From NCBI GenBank assembly GCA_965371245.1, contig CBDUXT010000077.1:1-29237 (forward strand): a stretch of 29,237 nucleotides of DNA, given 5' to 3'. Below the pieces are notes generated by a model, which was given only the letters and a program-made list of their open reading frames with translations, was not told the DNA's origin and made no database searches. Positions 1-8,685 of this stretch are shown here, piece after piece (within the stretch, counting starts at the first letter, position 1; each line of letters begins with the position of its first letter). The DNA is from CBDUXT01 sp965371245. GTDB lineage: Bacteria > Planctomycetota > Phycisphaerae > UBA1845. The position numbers and the translations under genes were made by a program.

Positions 1-2712
1 GGAGCCGCCGGCGACTTCAAAGCCGGCATCAGGCGTCTCGGAGCAGAAGCAGAAGTCCGAGACGCAGGGGAACGGAGATCCGTCAGGACCATTGGGACAA
101 CCCGTCGGGTCGCCCCCCACCTCGCACGCGATGTCCGTCACAAGCGAGCCGAAGCAACCGCCGAGTTCGTCACTGTTGGCCCCGTCGCACGCGTCGTTGA
201 TCGTGCAGGGCGTGCCATCGTTGCACTCTCTGCCCGCCGCCGAAACCGTGTTGGAAGCCACGCCGCGAACGCCGCCGTCGGAGCACGAATCGTCCGTGCA
301 CTGGTCGCCGTCGTCGATCGTGGTCCGCACACAGGTCGCGCCGCTGCCGTCGAGGCATTCCGTGCCGTCGTTGGCATCGAGCGTGTTCTCACACGAAAGC
401 GCGTCGATGCAGACGTCAGTCGTGCAAGCGTCGCCGTCGTCGCATTCCGCGTTCGTGCCGTTGGGGCACGGGGAACACTCGTCGGCACAGGTCTTGGTCG
501 AGTTGAAGCCGGTCGCAAAACCGTTATCCGCACCAAGCGCCACACAACCGGCGGCCGTGACCTCATCCGTCAGACACTCGGGCGGGTCCAGATCGAGGTT
601 GCAGCACTGACCGGTCGAGACCGTGATCTTGGCCGGGATGAACCCGAGAAGATCGACGAATCCACTCTGGGCGTTGAGCAGCAGGCTAAGCGGAACCGGC
701 TGCAGGTTGAGCGTAAACGTACCCTTGGCGTCGGCCGACGTGGTCATAATCAAGGTACCGGTGTTCAGACCACCGGCCGGGAAGGGATCGCGCGGCCGAA
801 TGGACGGGGCGTTTAGCGCAGACCCCCAGCGGAAGTCCCCACTAGCAGGGATGTCAACCGCTTTCAATTCATCACCAGCCCCCCTGAAGACATAGTCCTC
901 CCGTTCGCTATTGATGAACACGAACTCGCAGAGACCGGCCTTGCACTCCGAACCGTTGCCGATTGAGTTGCAAGTCTCGCCGAGAAGGATGAAAAGCGGG
1001 CACTCGTCGGAAACAGTGCAGGGAGTGCCTGAGATCTCGCAAAAACCGCCGAACGCGGCAGCGCAGTCAGCGGTGGTCGCACACGCGTGGTTGAGCCTGG
1101 TCAGCTCGCCGACGATTGCGCTGGTGTAGTCGGCTGAGTCGATCTCGGACTGATACGCACGCAGCTTGAGACCGCAACCAAAGCTTGGGGGGTCGGTGCT
1201 GGGGGGGGGGGGACTGGGAACCACAGGGCCGCAGGCATCGACTTCGCTCGTTTCGGTCGAGAAGTCGCACGGCGCGCCGGGGAAAAAACCGCCGACGCAA
1301 ACTAACTCTGTTGGAGGAGTCGTGTCGAAGTTACTGATCTGAATGTCCATCATGACATTCTCACCACCAGCTTCCATGATGATCTCGTTACCCACGATGG
1401 AAGCGCCGGGAACCAACGCCCCAAGCGCACCGTTACCCGTCGGCTGGAGAGTCATGGTCACGTCCGCCACGGCCAGGATGTTCAGCCAGAAATTGGAACA
1501 GGCGTCGGTGGGCACCGTCGGGTCGAAACCGCACGATGATCCACCGAAGGCCCCGAGCGTCAGGTCCTCGGCATCGCCATCGACACACTGGTTCCGGCTA
1601 CCGTTTGGGTCGTCACAGCAGGCCATCCCAACCGAGAAGTCGCACGGGACGTCGTCACAGGCGTCGCCGCAGCAGACGCCCAGACCGTTGGTCTCGCCGT
1701 TGCTGTCGAGCTGGAACTCGAGGATCCCGGTACCCACACCGACCAGCGCGTTGAGACGCTCGTGGTCGTCGGCGCCAACCTCGGGGGCGTTCCGCGAGAG
1801 CAGCCAGCCGAACCGGCACCCACTTGACGTCACCACCACCCACACGCGACCGTGGGGCGCGACGACCGGCGGATCAAGTTCACCGCGGAAGACGATCTTG
1901 GTGTTGCAGGGCACCGTGGCGAAGGTGACCTTCGAACCGGCGATGGGCGTGGCGGAAAAGTGGGCGCCACACGTGCCGGGGGTAACGGTGCACACGCCCG
2001 TGGCGCAGTCAGCATCGACAAGGCATGGCGCGTCGTCGTCGTCGCAAGCGCCGCGATCACAGTCACCGTCCGACTTGCAAAGCGCGCCGTCGCTACATTC
2101 GCCGACGCCCGTCGAATCAAACGCGTTATGCGGGTCACCGTCCCACAGTTCCATCTCGATGAAGGAATTGTCCTCGCAGTCCGTGTCTGAACTGCTCCGG
2201 AAGGCGAAGATCTCGTACGACGAGATCGGCGTGTCGTTCGCCTTGAAGCCGCCGCCGAAGATGGCGCCGTCGGCGTGGTAGATACCGGGAACGGTTTGCA
2301 CCGGCGAGAAGCAGTCGTCATCGAGACCGCCCGGGCAGTCCCCGTCGGGCTGCCCGTCCCCGCCGCCGATTGTCGTCTTCCAGTTGAAAAAGAACGCCGA
2401 CTGGTTGTTCCGTCCCTTGCTGAAGTTCTGGTACACGAACGTTTCAGCCACGTGCGAAGACACCCGGCCACGTGCCCTGGCTGCGTCATCCAAGAGAACG
2501 ATCGTCCGTGCATCGGCCGGAACATCCTCCTCGACGATCTCCCTCTCTCTGAATTTCTGCAGACCGTATCCCTCCAGGATCCCTCTGCTCGGGGTTGCGT
2601 TGGTCACTCCGTCGTCGCGCCCACCGGGTCTCGGCCCGGCAAAGACGCTGGAGCTGCCCGCCACCAAGCTGATGGCGACAGCGCCTGCAAACAAACGTTT
2701 TCCTATGTTCAT
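1..2712 (-). CDS. Secreted cysteine-rich protein, 3' end outside the window
   Basis: The reading frame is open from the ATG at 2712 to the left edge (904 codons, no stop), so the C-terminus is missing. An AGGAGG at 2719-2724 lies 6 nt before the ATG and fixes the start. Residues 1-25 form a classical signal peptide (MNIGKRLFAGAVAISLVAG..SVFA, cleavage before GPR). A ~200-residue domain without strong matches follows, then Cys-rich stretches ('GVCCGDACDD', 'GMACCDDPNG'), a second non-Cys domain, and at the C-terminal side of the visible part several CTDC-type repeats such as 'CDDGDACTTDVC' and 'CTDDSCSDGG', known from slime-mould and bacterial surface proteins. A PSPPPPSTDPP linker is encoded by a 12-G run at 1201-1212. 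Probably an exported structural or adhesive protein; no enzymatic motif was seen. It is separated from the next minus-strand gene by a terminator at 2938-2975, so it is likely transcribed on its own. Function unknown. Confidence 0.85.
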   Translation of the reverse strand, partial: MNIGKRLFAGAVAISLVAGSSSVFAGPRPGGRDDGVTNATPSRGILEGYGLQKFREREIVEEDVPADARTIVLLDDAARARGRVSSHVAETFVYQNFSKGRNNQSAFFFNWKTTIGGGDGQPDGDCPGGLDDDCFSPVQTVPGIYHADGAIFGGGFKANDTPISSYEIFAFRSSSDTDCEDNSFIEMELWDGDPHNAFDSTGVGECSDGALCKSDGDCDRGACDDDDAPCLVDADCATGVCTVTPGTCGAHFSATPIAGSKVTFATVPCNTKIVFRGELDPPVVAPHGRVWVVVTSSGCRFGWLLSRNAPEVGADDHERLNALVGVGTGILEFQLDSNGETNGLGVCCGDACDDVPCDFSVGMACCDDPNGSRNQCVDGDAEDLTLGAFGGSSCGFDPTVPTDACSNFWLNILAVADVTMTLQPTGNGALGALVPGASIVGNEIIMEAGGENVMMDIQISNFDTTPPTELVCVGGFFPGAPCDFSTETSEVDACGPVVPSPPPPSTDPPSFGCGLKLRAYQSEIDSADYTSAIVGELTRLNHACATTADCAAAFGGFCEISGTPCTVSDECPLFILLGETCNSIGNGSECKAGLCEFVFINSEREDYVFRGAGDELKAVDIPASGDFRWGSALNAPSIRPRDPFPAGGLNTGTLIMTTSADAKGTFTLNLQPVPLSLLLNAQSGFVDLLGFIPAKITVSTGQCCNLDLDPPECLTDEVTAAGCVALGADNGFATGFNSTKTCADECSPCPNGTNAECDDGDACTTDVCIDALSCENTLDANDGTECLDGSGATCVRTTIDDGDQCTDDSCSDGGVRGVASNTVSAAGRECNDGTPCTINDACDGANSDELGGCFGSLVTDIACEVGGDPTGCPNGPDGSPFPCVSDFCFCSETPDAGFEVAGGS

Positions 2713-2937
2713 CTTTTACCTCCTGCGGGGAAGATTCCCCTGTCCCAAAGAAACACTACCTACGATCACTACCATTCCCCGCTTCGACACAAGAAAGCAG
2801 GGTACACCGATCCGCCCTCCGGCGGATAGCCACTGGCCTGACTCGGCGCCGGCTTCCGGCGCCACCAGAGGTCGCATAATACCAAAAGGCGAACCCGAAA
2901 TCCAACTGATTTTGTCTTTAGAGCCGAAAATTCTTCG
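2713..2937. other. Short intergenic leader of the left-edge gene
   Basis: About 225 bp between the start of the left-edge gene and the terminator of the next gene. On the minus strand a TATTAT hexamer occurs near 2875-2881, but the matching -35 is poor, so no promoter is claimed. No small gene is seen. Confidence 0.4.
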
Positions 2938-2975
2938 AAAAAAGGTCGCGGGGACGGGCCACTGGAGCCCGCCCC
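2938..2975 (-). terminator. Intrinsic terminator after the first tandem-copy gene
   Basis: On the minus strand GGGGCGGGC (2975-2967), a 7-nt loop and GCCCGTCCC (2959-2951) form a 9-bp stem with one G.U wobble. A T6 run at 2943-2938 follows about 7 nt later. It lies ~35 nt after the stop codon. The same hairpin and T-run recur after the second copy (8615-8653). The gap between stem and T-run is longer than ideal, so efficiency is uncertain. Confidence 0.6.
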
Positions 2976-3008
2976 CGCGCCTCGGCCTCGGTCAAAACAT
3001 CGATCGCC

Positions 3009-6000
3009 CTACGGACAAGGCGTCGTGGCGTCCGGCGGAGCGAACGGGAACTTGGCCCCACTGAATGCATCGAGCGTCCGCGTCACATCGACAATGGTAA
3101 TTTTCAAGTCCAGTTTGTACGGCTGAAGATCCGACCGGGACTTCTTCGGCGCGGTCGGGGCGTTCTTGAACTTGTCGAGAACGGAGACAACGTCGCCCGC
3201 GACGCCGACCGACCCGTCCGGAGCGGACCACGTTTGGCTGGCGAGGTTGAAAACGCCAACGACGTCACCCCACTTGTTCGTGGTGATCGACCGCGCGACC
3301 AGCGGGTCAAAGCTGCCCGGGTCGTCGGGCGGGCAGGCGGCGTCCATGAGCTGAACCTCGTAGGTGGCACCGGGGATGATGGCGTCCCCGTGCACATGCA
3401 CCACGCCCTCGAGACTCCAATCCCGGAACATGGTCAACGGATCCAGGCTACATTCAAGCTCGGCCGCTCTGATCGTGGGCGCCGTGGCGTCGTCCTTGCC
3501 ACTTAGTTCGCTCAGCTCGCGCGGCGCCCCAACCCAAAGCACGGAATCAACCCATTGCTCGAACCCGGAAGGGGCGGCCGTGATCTTGACCCGAACGGCC
3601 TGGCTGGCACCGGGATCGCCACCCTCGATCGATATCCAGCGATTCTCCGTGCTATCCTTTTTGCCACCGCCGGAGGTGACCACCTGGTCGAACCCCATCG
3701 GGCTGGAGGGGTTGCACAGCGCCTGCACACAGGCGATATCCACCAGGCCGATGCCACCGGGGTCGTCCTGCCCGAAGAAGCCGGCCATGCGAACGAGCCA
3801 GCACTCACCCGGGACCGCCAGGTCGCTGAACCGTCCGGCTCCGCCGTTGGCGATACCGTCGCACGACTCATCCTGGCCCAGGCCGAATTGGGCCGTGGTC
3901 CCGGTGGGACACGGGCAGGCCTGACGACACCTGTTGTTGGGCTCTTCACCCTGGGCCGGATTGGTATCCGGGCACAGGACGGAATCGTTGCAGAGGCGGA
4001 ACGCCGTGCCGTCCGCTCGGGTGCCGCAGTCACACGGCAGCCCCTGGTTGTCGCCCCCGTCGCACACCTGACCCGCGGTGGGATCGAAGTAGATCGCCAG
4101 AGCCGAGTCGTAGCTGCCATCCAGGTTGCCGGTCGGACACCCGTTGGCGAACACCCGACCGGTGCAGGTGGCCACGTATTCCATCCAGAAATCCTGGTCC
4201 AATGGGAGAGGGGCACCTTGCTCGCCGAGAATGATGGGCGGACCATCCAGGTCGGCGCAGCCATTGTCGTAGGCCTGCAGACCCGCAAAGACACGGACCG
4301 CGCCCGAGCCACCGGAAGAAGGGGGAAGCGAGCAGGCCAGCAGGCAGTCGCTGCCGCAGCCGTCCGTGTCGTCCGTGTTGCCGTCGTCGCACTCCTCGCC
4401 GGGATCCACCGAGCCGTTGGGCGCGCCACCGTCACAGCCGCCTACGCCCGCGGCCACCGCACCGGCGCCCCCGGCACACACGTCGCCGGGCTGTACGACG
4501 AACGGATCGAAGTCACAGTCCTGTTCTTGCTTCCAGACCCCGCGGGCATCACCGCAATCCTGTAGCGTCCGGGGCGTACAGGCCTCACTCGCACAATTAA
4601 AGCAGGCGCCGATTGTCTCGGGGCCAGGGATGATGGGCAGGGGTTCCGTCCTCGAAATGCCGAGACAGAACGTGAAATCGGCGTCTCGACCAGAGCCCGG
4701 GATGTAGCCGTCCAGGTCGGTGCCGAGCACGGCGTGTGAATCGCGCGTGGCGCCGTTGTCGTCGTGCTGGGCCCAGTTCCACCAGCACGTGTTACCCTCG
4801 GGCGAGTCAACGCCGGCGACCACCTCCAGCCAATATCGAACGTCCGGCTCTGGAAGGATGATCGGGGGATCCAGGACGATGTTGTAGCCCTGAAGATCTC
4901 CCTTGCGGGTGTCGTAGTCGGTACCCGGCTCCTCGCCGCTGGTGACCAGCGGCGGATTGGACAGGGCGGACGCGAAGCGCTCGCCAACCAGGGCGCCCGG
5001 CAATCCCACGATGGCACCCTCCACCGCTCCCGTGTCCTGGTAAATTCGCACACGGAAGCTGTCCGGATTTGTCCCCGTGCAGATGAACGGCGTGGGTGTC
5101 TGAAAGGCCAGGGTCGGGTCCATATAAGAACCCCACACGCAGACCGTCTCGATAACTGTGCCGCCGGGGACGAAGTCATCGGCGGCGGTCATCCCGTTTG
5201 GATCCTGGGAGAGATCACTGATCTCGCCGTCGCCCGTCGGGGGGAACTGGCAGTTGTTCAGATCCTGCACCGCGCAGTTCGGGCACGGCGGAGCCGGGAA
5301 GTCGCAACGTTCACCCCCTTGGAACTCACCACCGATCTGGTCGCACAACGCGCGGTTCACGCACGAAAGCGGGGTCGCGGGATCGCAAGGCGTTCCCACC
5401 ACGGTTTCATCTCGGCACGCACCGGGACCGGCGCAACAGGTGCCGATGTCGCACGCGCCGAAGCTGCAGGAGACAATCGGATCGACGTCATCGGGAAGAT
5501 CGCCGAAGCCGTTAAAGAACCCACCGATCCCCTCACAGTCCGGTTCGTTGAGGATGGAGCAGGTACCGCAGCTTTCCCCCGTGCCGCAATCGGAGTCCGA
5601 TGCGCACGTCACGGGGAATCCGTTGACGTCGAGAACGACGCGGTCGGAGGTGCCGTCGATGCACATCTGCGTCGGCAGGCAGCACGCCGCCTCCGGACAG
5701 GCCACGGCCGTAATATGCATTTGATACACACCGAAGGTCCCCGTCGGGGCGCTGTAGATGTTGTGCCAATAGGTTCCGGGCTGAAGAGACTTGTACGTTT
5801 GCCACAGGTCGTCGCCCGCACAGAACGGCGCGCCACGGTTTCTATTGGCATCGACCTGGCCGAGCGGTGGCCCAATGATGTCGTTCAAAGTGGCCCCGCC
5901 GCACGGGTCGCAGGCATCGCGCATGAAGAACCATACCGGGGTTTTGGCCTCACCGGCCCGCTCGGCGGTGCAGCACAAGTCCAGTCGCACGTTGGCGCAG

Positions 6001-8222
6001 GCGTCGATGCTGAACGCCTCCCACCAGCCACGGTCCTGTCCGCGGAGGGATTCGGTGTTGTGGATACCCCCGTTACAGGTTCCAACCGGCACCCCCAGCT
6101 CGTCGAACAAACGGTCGCCGAACGTGGCGTTGCTGTTGTCGCCGGAGATGGTCACCGTAACCGGCGCCGAGCCCGGCGGGGGAACATGGATCAGATGCAC
6201 GAACGCCTCCGTGCACAAATCGCCGCCCGTGATGTTGGGCTGAACGCAGCAGTTCGGGTCGCAGTTCGTCCCGAAGCCGGCGTGCTCGGTCCCTGCTGGG
6301 CAGGCCGCCTGGCAAGTACCGTCGCCGATCCCCACACAGTCCGTATCGTCCACACACGCCGTCGTATCCGAGCACTGCCCACCCAGAACCTCGAGGCAGG
6401 AGCCGTTGATGGGGTCGCAGCAAGCACTCACCGTACAGGCGGGCGGAACGGTTACGCACGACCCCGTGTCGCAGGTGCCTCCGGGGCAGTCCTGCGAAAC
6501 CACACATACATTGCCGTCGTTCTCGCCGTCGATACAGAGTTTGCAGTCGGCATCCGTGGCGCATGCCACGGTCAGCCGATTGTCGCACGCCTGACAGGCC
6601 GTACCCACGCCCTGGAAAAACCCTTCCTGGCGCTCGCAGATCCATGGGAGTTCGGCATTGCACGCCCCGGTGCCCGTATCGCAGCAGGCGCCGACCGCAG
6701 TCTCTCTCGGGTTCCCGACGATCTCGAAGGCGAAGGTGCCCTGACCGGCAGCCAGCCCGAGGGCCGACGGGTCCGTCGGTCCGCTGCCGACCCAGACCAC
6801 GTTGGGGTCGTTCGTTCCGACATCCGCCGCATCGGTCATCGCCCAAAAATGACGTCCGAACGGGGAGAAACGCGACGCCACCTGAAGCGTCATGAACCCC
6901 CGGGCGGGGATGATCGGCCTCTCGTCGAAGATGATCGTGCGGATCCCCAACTGACCGCCGACGCGCTGGCCGGTAATCGTGTCCTCAACGAACTCACCGT
7001 TCTCGTCATAGAAGGTGAGACGAATACGCGAGGGGTTCAGAGCAATCCCGACGATGTTCCAACCCCAGATCAGGCGGACGGTGGTCAACTCGAAGAACTC
7101 CTGACCGGTGCCGGCCGTATCGAGCACGTAGTCGTCACCGACCTCGTGCAGCGGCACGCAGGCGGCAGGCGCGATCGGGCCGATGACCCGCGTGATGTCG
7201 CCCAGCGGAGCGATGCCGGAAGCGTAGTTGGGGCAGCCAAAGTCCTCGCCTGAGCAGTTCTCGGTGGAGGGGCAAAGCGCAGTACACGAGGCCACAAAGT
7301 TGGATCCGGGAATCCCACCGACACCGAGCCAGTCGCCCGACCCGTTGTTGCAGTTTGCGAGCGAGGTGCGACCGCAATTACCGCCGGGAAAGCAGCATCG
7401 CCCGGCTCCGCATTGCACCTGCCCCGCCACCGGGTCAGGGTTCTCGATGCAGATTGCGCCGGCACCGCAGATGGTCTCGCTGGTCACGCAGACGCCGCCG
7501 CAGAAGCCGTTGTTGGCGGTGTCGCAGTCGGCGTCCGAGGTGCATGCCGTTCCGGGCGCCGGGGCAACACCACCGACGCACTCCTGCAGCACGCAGGTTT
7601 GCTCGCCGTTGCAGACCAGCCCATCGTCGTTCTCGGGACACTCGGCGTCCGTCCTGCACGGCGGCTCACACGCCCCCAGACCGGTCTCTCCGCCGGTCTC
7701 GTTGCAAATGCCGGGTACCTCGAGGCATGGGTTGACGTTGGCGATGCATGAACTCTGGGAAGGATTCAACGGGGGGCCGGCGTTGTTGCACTCCTCCCGA
7801 CCGTCACAAAAAGTCTCGTCCTCACAGCTCGTGCAGACCTCGACCGGAGTGTTCACACAAAGATTGGTTGCGGTGTCGCATACGTCGTTCGTGCAAATGT
7901 TACAGTCGTCGCACTGAACGTCGAAGCTGCAAGTTCCCGCGGTCACCGACCCCAGGCTGCTTAGATCCTCACGAGTGAACGTTCCGGGGACATAGCCGTA
8001 GCCCTCCTCGGACAAAACCGTCGAGACCCGGTAAGCATGGACCGGGGGCATGATGGGCAGCCGAAGATTCGAAAAATCCATTTTCGTCGGCGTGATCCTG
8101 GTGCTTTCGCGCTCGCCAGCGCCCGGCGGTGCCGCCTGGAGCACCACGCCGCAGGCCAGAAGACCCACAACCACCGCGCCCAAGGCTGGACGCCAACTAC
8201 GACAACCGTCACCTGCCTTCAT
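3009..8222 (-). CDS. Giant secreted cysteine-rich multidomain protein, tandem copy 1
   Basis: 1737 aa. The frame is open upstream to 8336, but I choose the ATG at 8222: it has GGAGGA at 8231-8236 (8-nt spacing) and begins a signal peptide (MKAGDG..RPALGAVVVGLLACGVVLQAAP), and the same start exists in copy 2. Order of parts: CTDC-like Cys repeats (about 98-150, 'CDDCNICTNDVC'); further Cys-rich units; 'GACCDTGTGAC' unit (~508-545); a variable domain (~670-844); 'AACCLP' and 'GTCCAGPGAC' units; a beta-rich domain (~983-1188); a DUF4215/myxococcal disulfide repeat 'GEECDDGNTDDTDGC' (~1264-1300); a PPC-like domain (~1306-1381); and a C-terminal module (~1555-1737) with two degenerate dockerin-like halves ('GDVVSVLDKF', 'VDVTRTLDAF') ending in CP. 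No catalytic motif was seen. A surface or exported adhesin-like role is inferred. Residues ~1499-1730 are encoded by DNA identical to copy 2. Confidence 0.88.
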   Translation of the reverse strand: MKAGDGCRSWRPALGAVVVGLLACGVVLQAAPPGAGERESTRITPTKMDFSNLRLPIMPPVHAYRVSTVLSEEGYGYVPGTFTREDLSSLGSVTAGTCSFDVQCDDCNICTNDVCDTATNLCVNTPVEVCTSCEDETFCDGREECNNAGPPLNPSQSSCIANVNPCLEVPGICNETGGETGLGACEPPCRTDAECPENDDGLVCNGEQTCVLQECVGGVAPAPGTACTSDADCDTANNGFCGGVCVTSETICGAGAICIENPDPVAGQVQCGAGRCCFPGGNCGRTSLANCNNGSGDWLGVGGIPGSNFVASCTALCPSTENCSGEDFGCPNYASGIAPLGDITRVIGPIAPAACVPLHEVGDDYVLDTAGTGQEFFELTTVRLIWGWNIVGIALNPSRIRLTFYDENGEFVEDTITGQRVGGQLGIRTIIFDERPIIPARGFMTLQVASRFSPFGRHFWAMTDAADVGTNDPNVVWVGSGPTDPSALGLAAGQGTFAFEIVGNPRETAVGACCDTGTGACNAELPWICERQEGFFQGVGTACQACDNRLTVACATDADCKLCIDGENDGNVCVVSQDCPGGTCDTGSCVTVPPACTVSACCDPINGSCLEVLGGQCSDTTACVDDTDCVGIGDGTCQAACPAGTEHAGFGTNCDPNCCVQPNITGGDLCTEAFVHLIHVPPPGSAPVTVTISGDNSNATFGDRLFDELGVPVGTCNGGIHNTESLRGQDRGWWEAFSIDACANVRLDLCCTAERAGEAKTPVWFFMRDACDPCGGATLNDIIGPPLGQVDANRNRGAPFCAGDDLWQTYKSLQPGTYWHNIYSAPTGTFGVYQMHITAVACPEAACCLPTQMCIDGTSDRVVLDVNGFPVTCASDSDCGTGESCGTCSILNEPDCEGIGGFFNGFGDLPDDVDPIVSCSFGACDIGTCCAGPGACRDETVVGTPCDPATPLSCVNRALCDQIGGEFQGGERCDFPAPPCPNCAVQDLNNCQFPPTGDGEISDLSQDPNGMTAADDFVPGGTVIETVCVWGSYMDPTLAFQTPTPFICTGTNPDSFRVRIYQDTGAVEGAIVGLPGALVGERFASALSNPPLVTSGEEPGTDYDTRKGDLQGYNIVLDPPIILPEPDVRYWLEVVAGVDSPEGNTCWWNWAQHDDNGATRDSHAVLGTDLDGYIPGSGRDADFTFCLGISRTEPLPIIPGPETIGACFNCASEACTPRTLQDCGDARGVWKQEQDCDFDPFVVQPGDVCAGGAGAVAAGVGGCDGGAPNGSVDPGEECDDGNTDDTDGCGSDCLLACSLPPSSGGSGAVRVFAGLQAYDNGCADLDGPPIILGEQGAPLPLDQDFWMEYVATCTGRVFANGCPTGNLDGSYDSALAIYFDPTAGQVCDGGDNQGLPCDCGTRADGTAFRLCNDSVLCPDTNPAQGEEPNNRCRQACPCPTGTTAQFGLGQDESCDGIANGGAGRFSDLAVPGECWLVRMAGFFGQDDPGGIGLVDIACVQALCNPSSPMGFDQVVTSGGGKKDSTENRWISIEGGDPGASQAVRVKITAAPSGFEQWVDSVLWVGAPRELSELSGKDDATAPTIRAAELECSLDPLTMFRDWSLEGVVHVHGDAIIPGATYEVQLMDAACPPDDPGSFDPLVARSITTNKWGDVVGVFNLASQTWSAPDGSVGVAGDVVSVLDKFKNAPTAPKKSRSDLQPYKLDLKITIVDVTRTLDAFSGAKFPFAPPDATTPCP

Positions 8223-8230
8223 CGATCCAT

Positions 8231-8236
8231 TCCTCC
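8231..8236 (-). promoter_or_regulatory. Ribosome binding site deciding the start of copy 1
   Basis: GGAGGA on the minus strand, 8 nt before the ATG at 8222. The upstream in-frame starts have no comparable site and would place ~38 arginine/aromatic residues before the signal peptide. Confidence 0.8.
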
Positions 8237-8499
8237 AAAAAGAAAATGCGTTTTGATACCACCCAATTGGCATAGACAGGGAAGGGTGCCGACCAAACCG
8301 GGCGTCGCCCAAACGACGCACCGACCGATGCCCCACGGCACCGGTTCCCGACCTGTCACTGGATCAGGCGGCCGCGACCCTCGATGTTTCGTTGAACCGA
8401 CCCGGCTCTACAAGTTCGCCGATCGATCCGTTCTTTCCGTCGCCTCCTCTACCAAGACATCACTCCCGGCGAGGTGCAACTGTACCTCGCGCCGCGCAG

Positions 8500-8529
8500 A
8501 AAAAAGCGACGTACCGAAGGACACGTCGC
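8500..8529 (-). terminator. Intrinsic terminator in the leader of copy 1
   Basis: On the minus strand GCGACGT (8529-8523), a loop containing CTTCGG, and ACGTCGC (8512-8506) form a perfect 7-bp stem followed immediately by T6 (8505-8500). The homologous hairpin before copy 2 (14173-14203) keeps pairing through a G.U change and adds a pair. It either ends the upstream transcript or acts as a leader attenuator ~280 nt before the start codon. Confidence 0.75.
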
Positions 8530-8614
8530 GAGAAAACATCCTTGCTCCACACCGCGCCGAACAACCGCAAAGACGCAGCCCAATGAGTCTTTCTTCCGAG
8601 CCGAGAATCATTCG

Positions 8615-8653
8615 AAAAAGGGGTCGCAGGGACGGGCCACTGGAGCCCGCCCC
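8615..8653 (-). terminator. Intrinsic terminator after the second tandem-copy gene
   Basis: Same 9-bp GC stem as at 2938-2975 (8653-8645 with 8637-8629), followed by CTGCGACCCC and T5 at 8619-8615. It lies ~33 nt after the stop at 8686. Confidence 0.6.
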
Positions 8654-8685
8654 CGCGCCTTTGCTCGGTCAAGACATCGATCGCC

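Larger units (their letters stand above)
2914..8582. repeat. Tandem duplication unit, copy 1
   Basis: Directly abuts copy 2 (8587-14256). Homology begins at 'gtcttt' (2914 and 8587) and ends at 'cgcagccca' (8582 and 14256), giving units of about 5.67 kb. The unit holds a leader with terminator, the full gene and its 3' terminator. Most of the unit is diverged but alignable; 3031-3728 and 6433-6617 read as identical to 8708-9405 and 12098-12282. Confidence 0.85.
8223..8685 (-). other. Leader/intergenic region between the two tandem genes
   Basis: 463 bp without a gene. Read on the minus strand it contains the 3' terminator of copy 2 (8653-8615), a second strong terminator hairpin (8529-8500), a 7-bp inverted repeat GCGAGGT/ACCTCGC (8469-8490), and ~240 nt of leader ending in the ribosome binding site. 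Positions 8223-8582 are homologous to 13888-14256. No promoter can be named with confidence. Confidence 0.7.

Noticed and set aside
2870..2885. Promoter for the left-edge gene (TATTAT on the minus strand)
   Set aside because: Only 3 of 6 bases match at the -35 position with 18-nt spacing; too weak to list.
4764..7253. Long plus-strand frame (~829 codons) opposite tandem copy 1
   Set aside because: Mirror of a high-GC gene with strong codon bias; no start signal or domain, and the minus strand has the signal peptide and conserved repeats.
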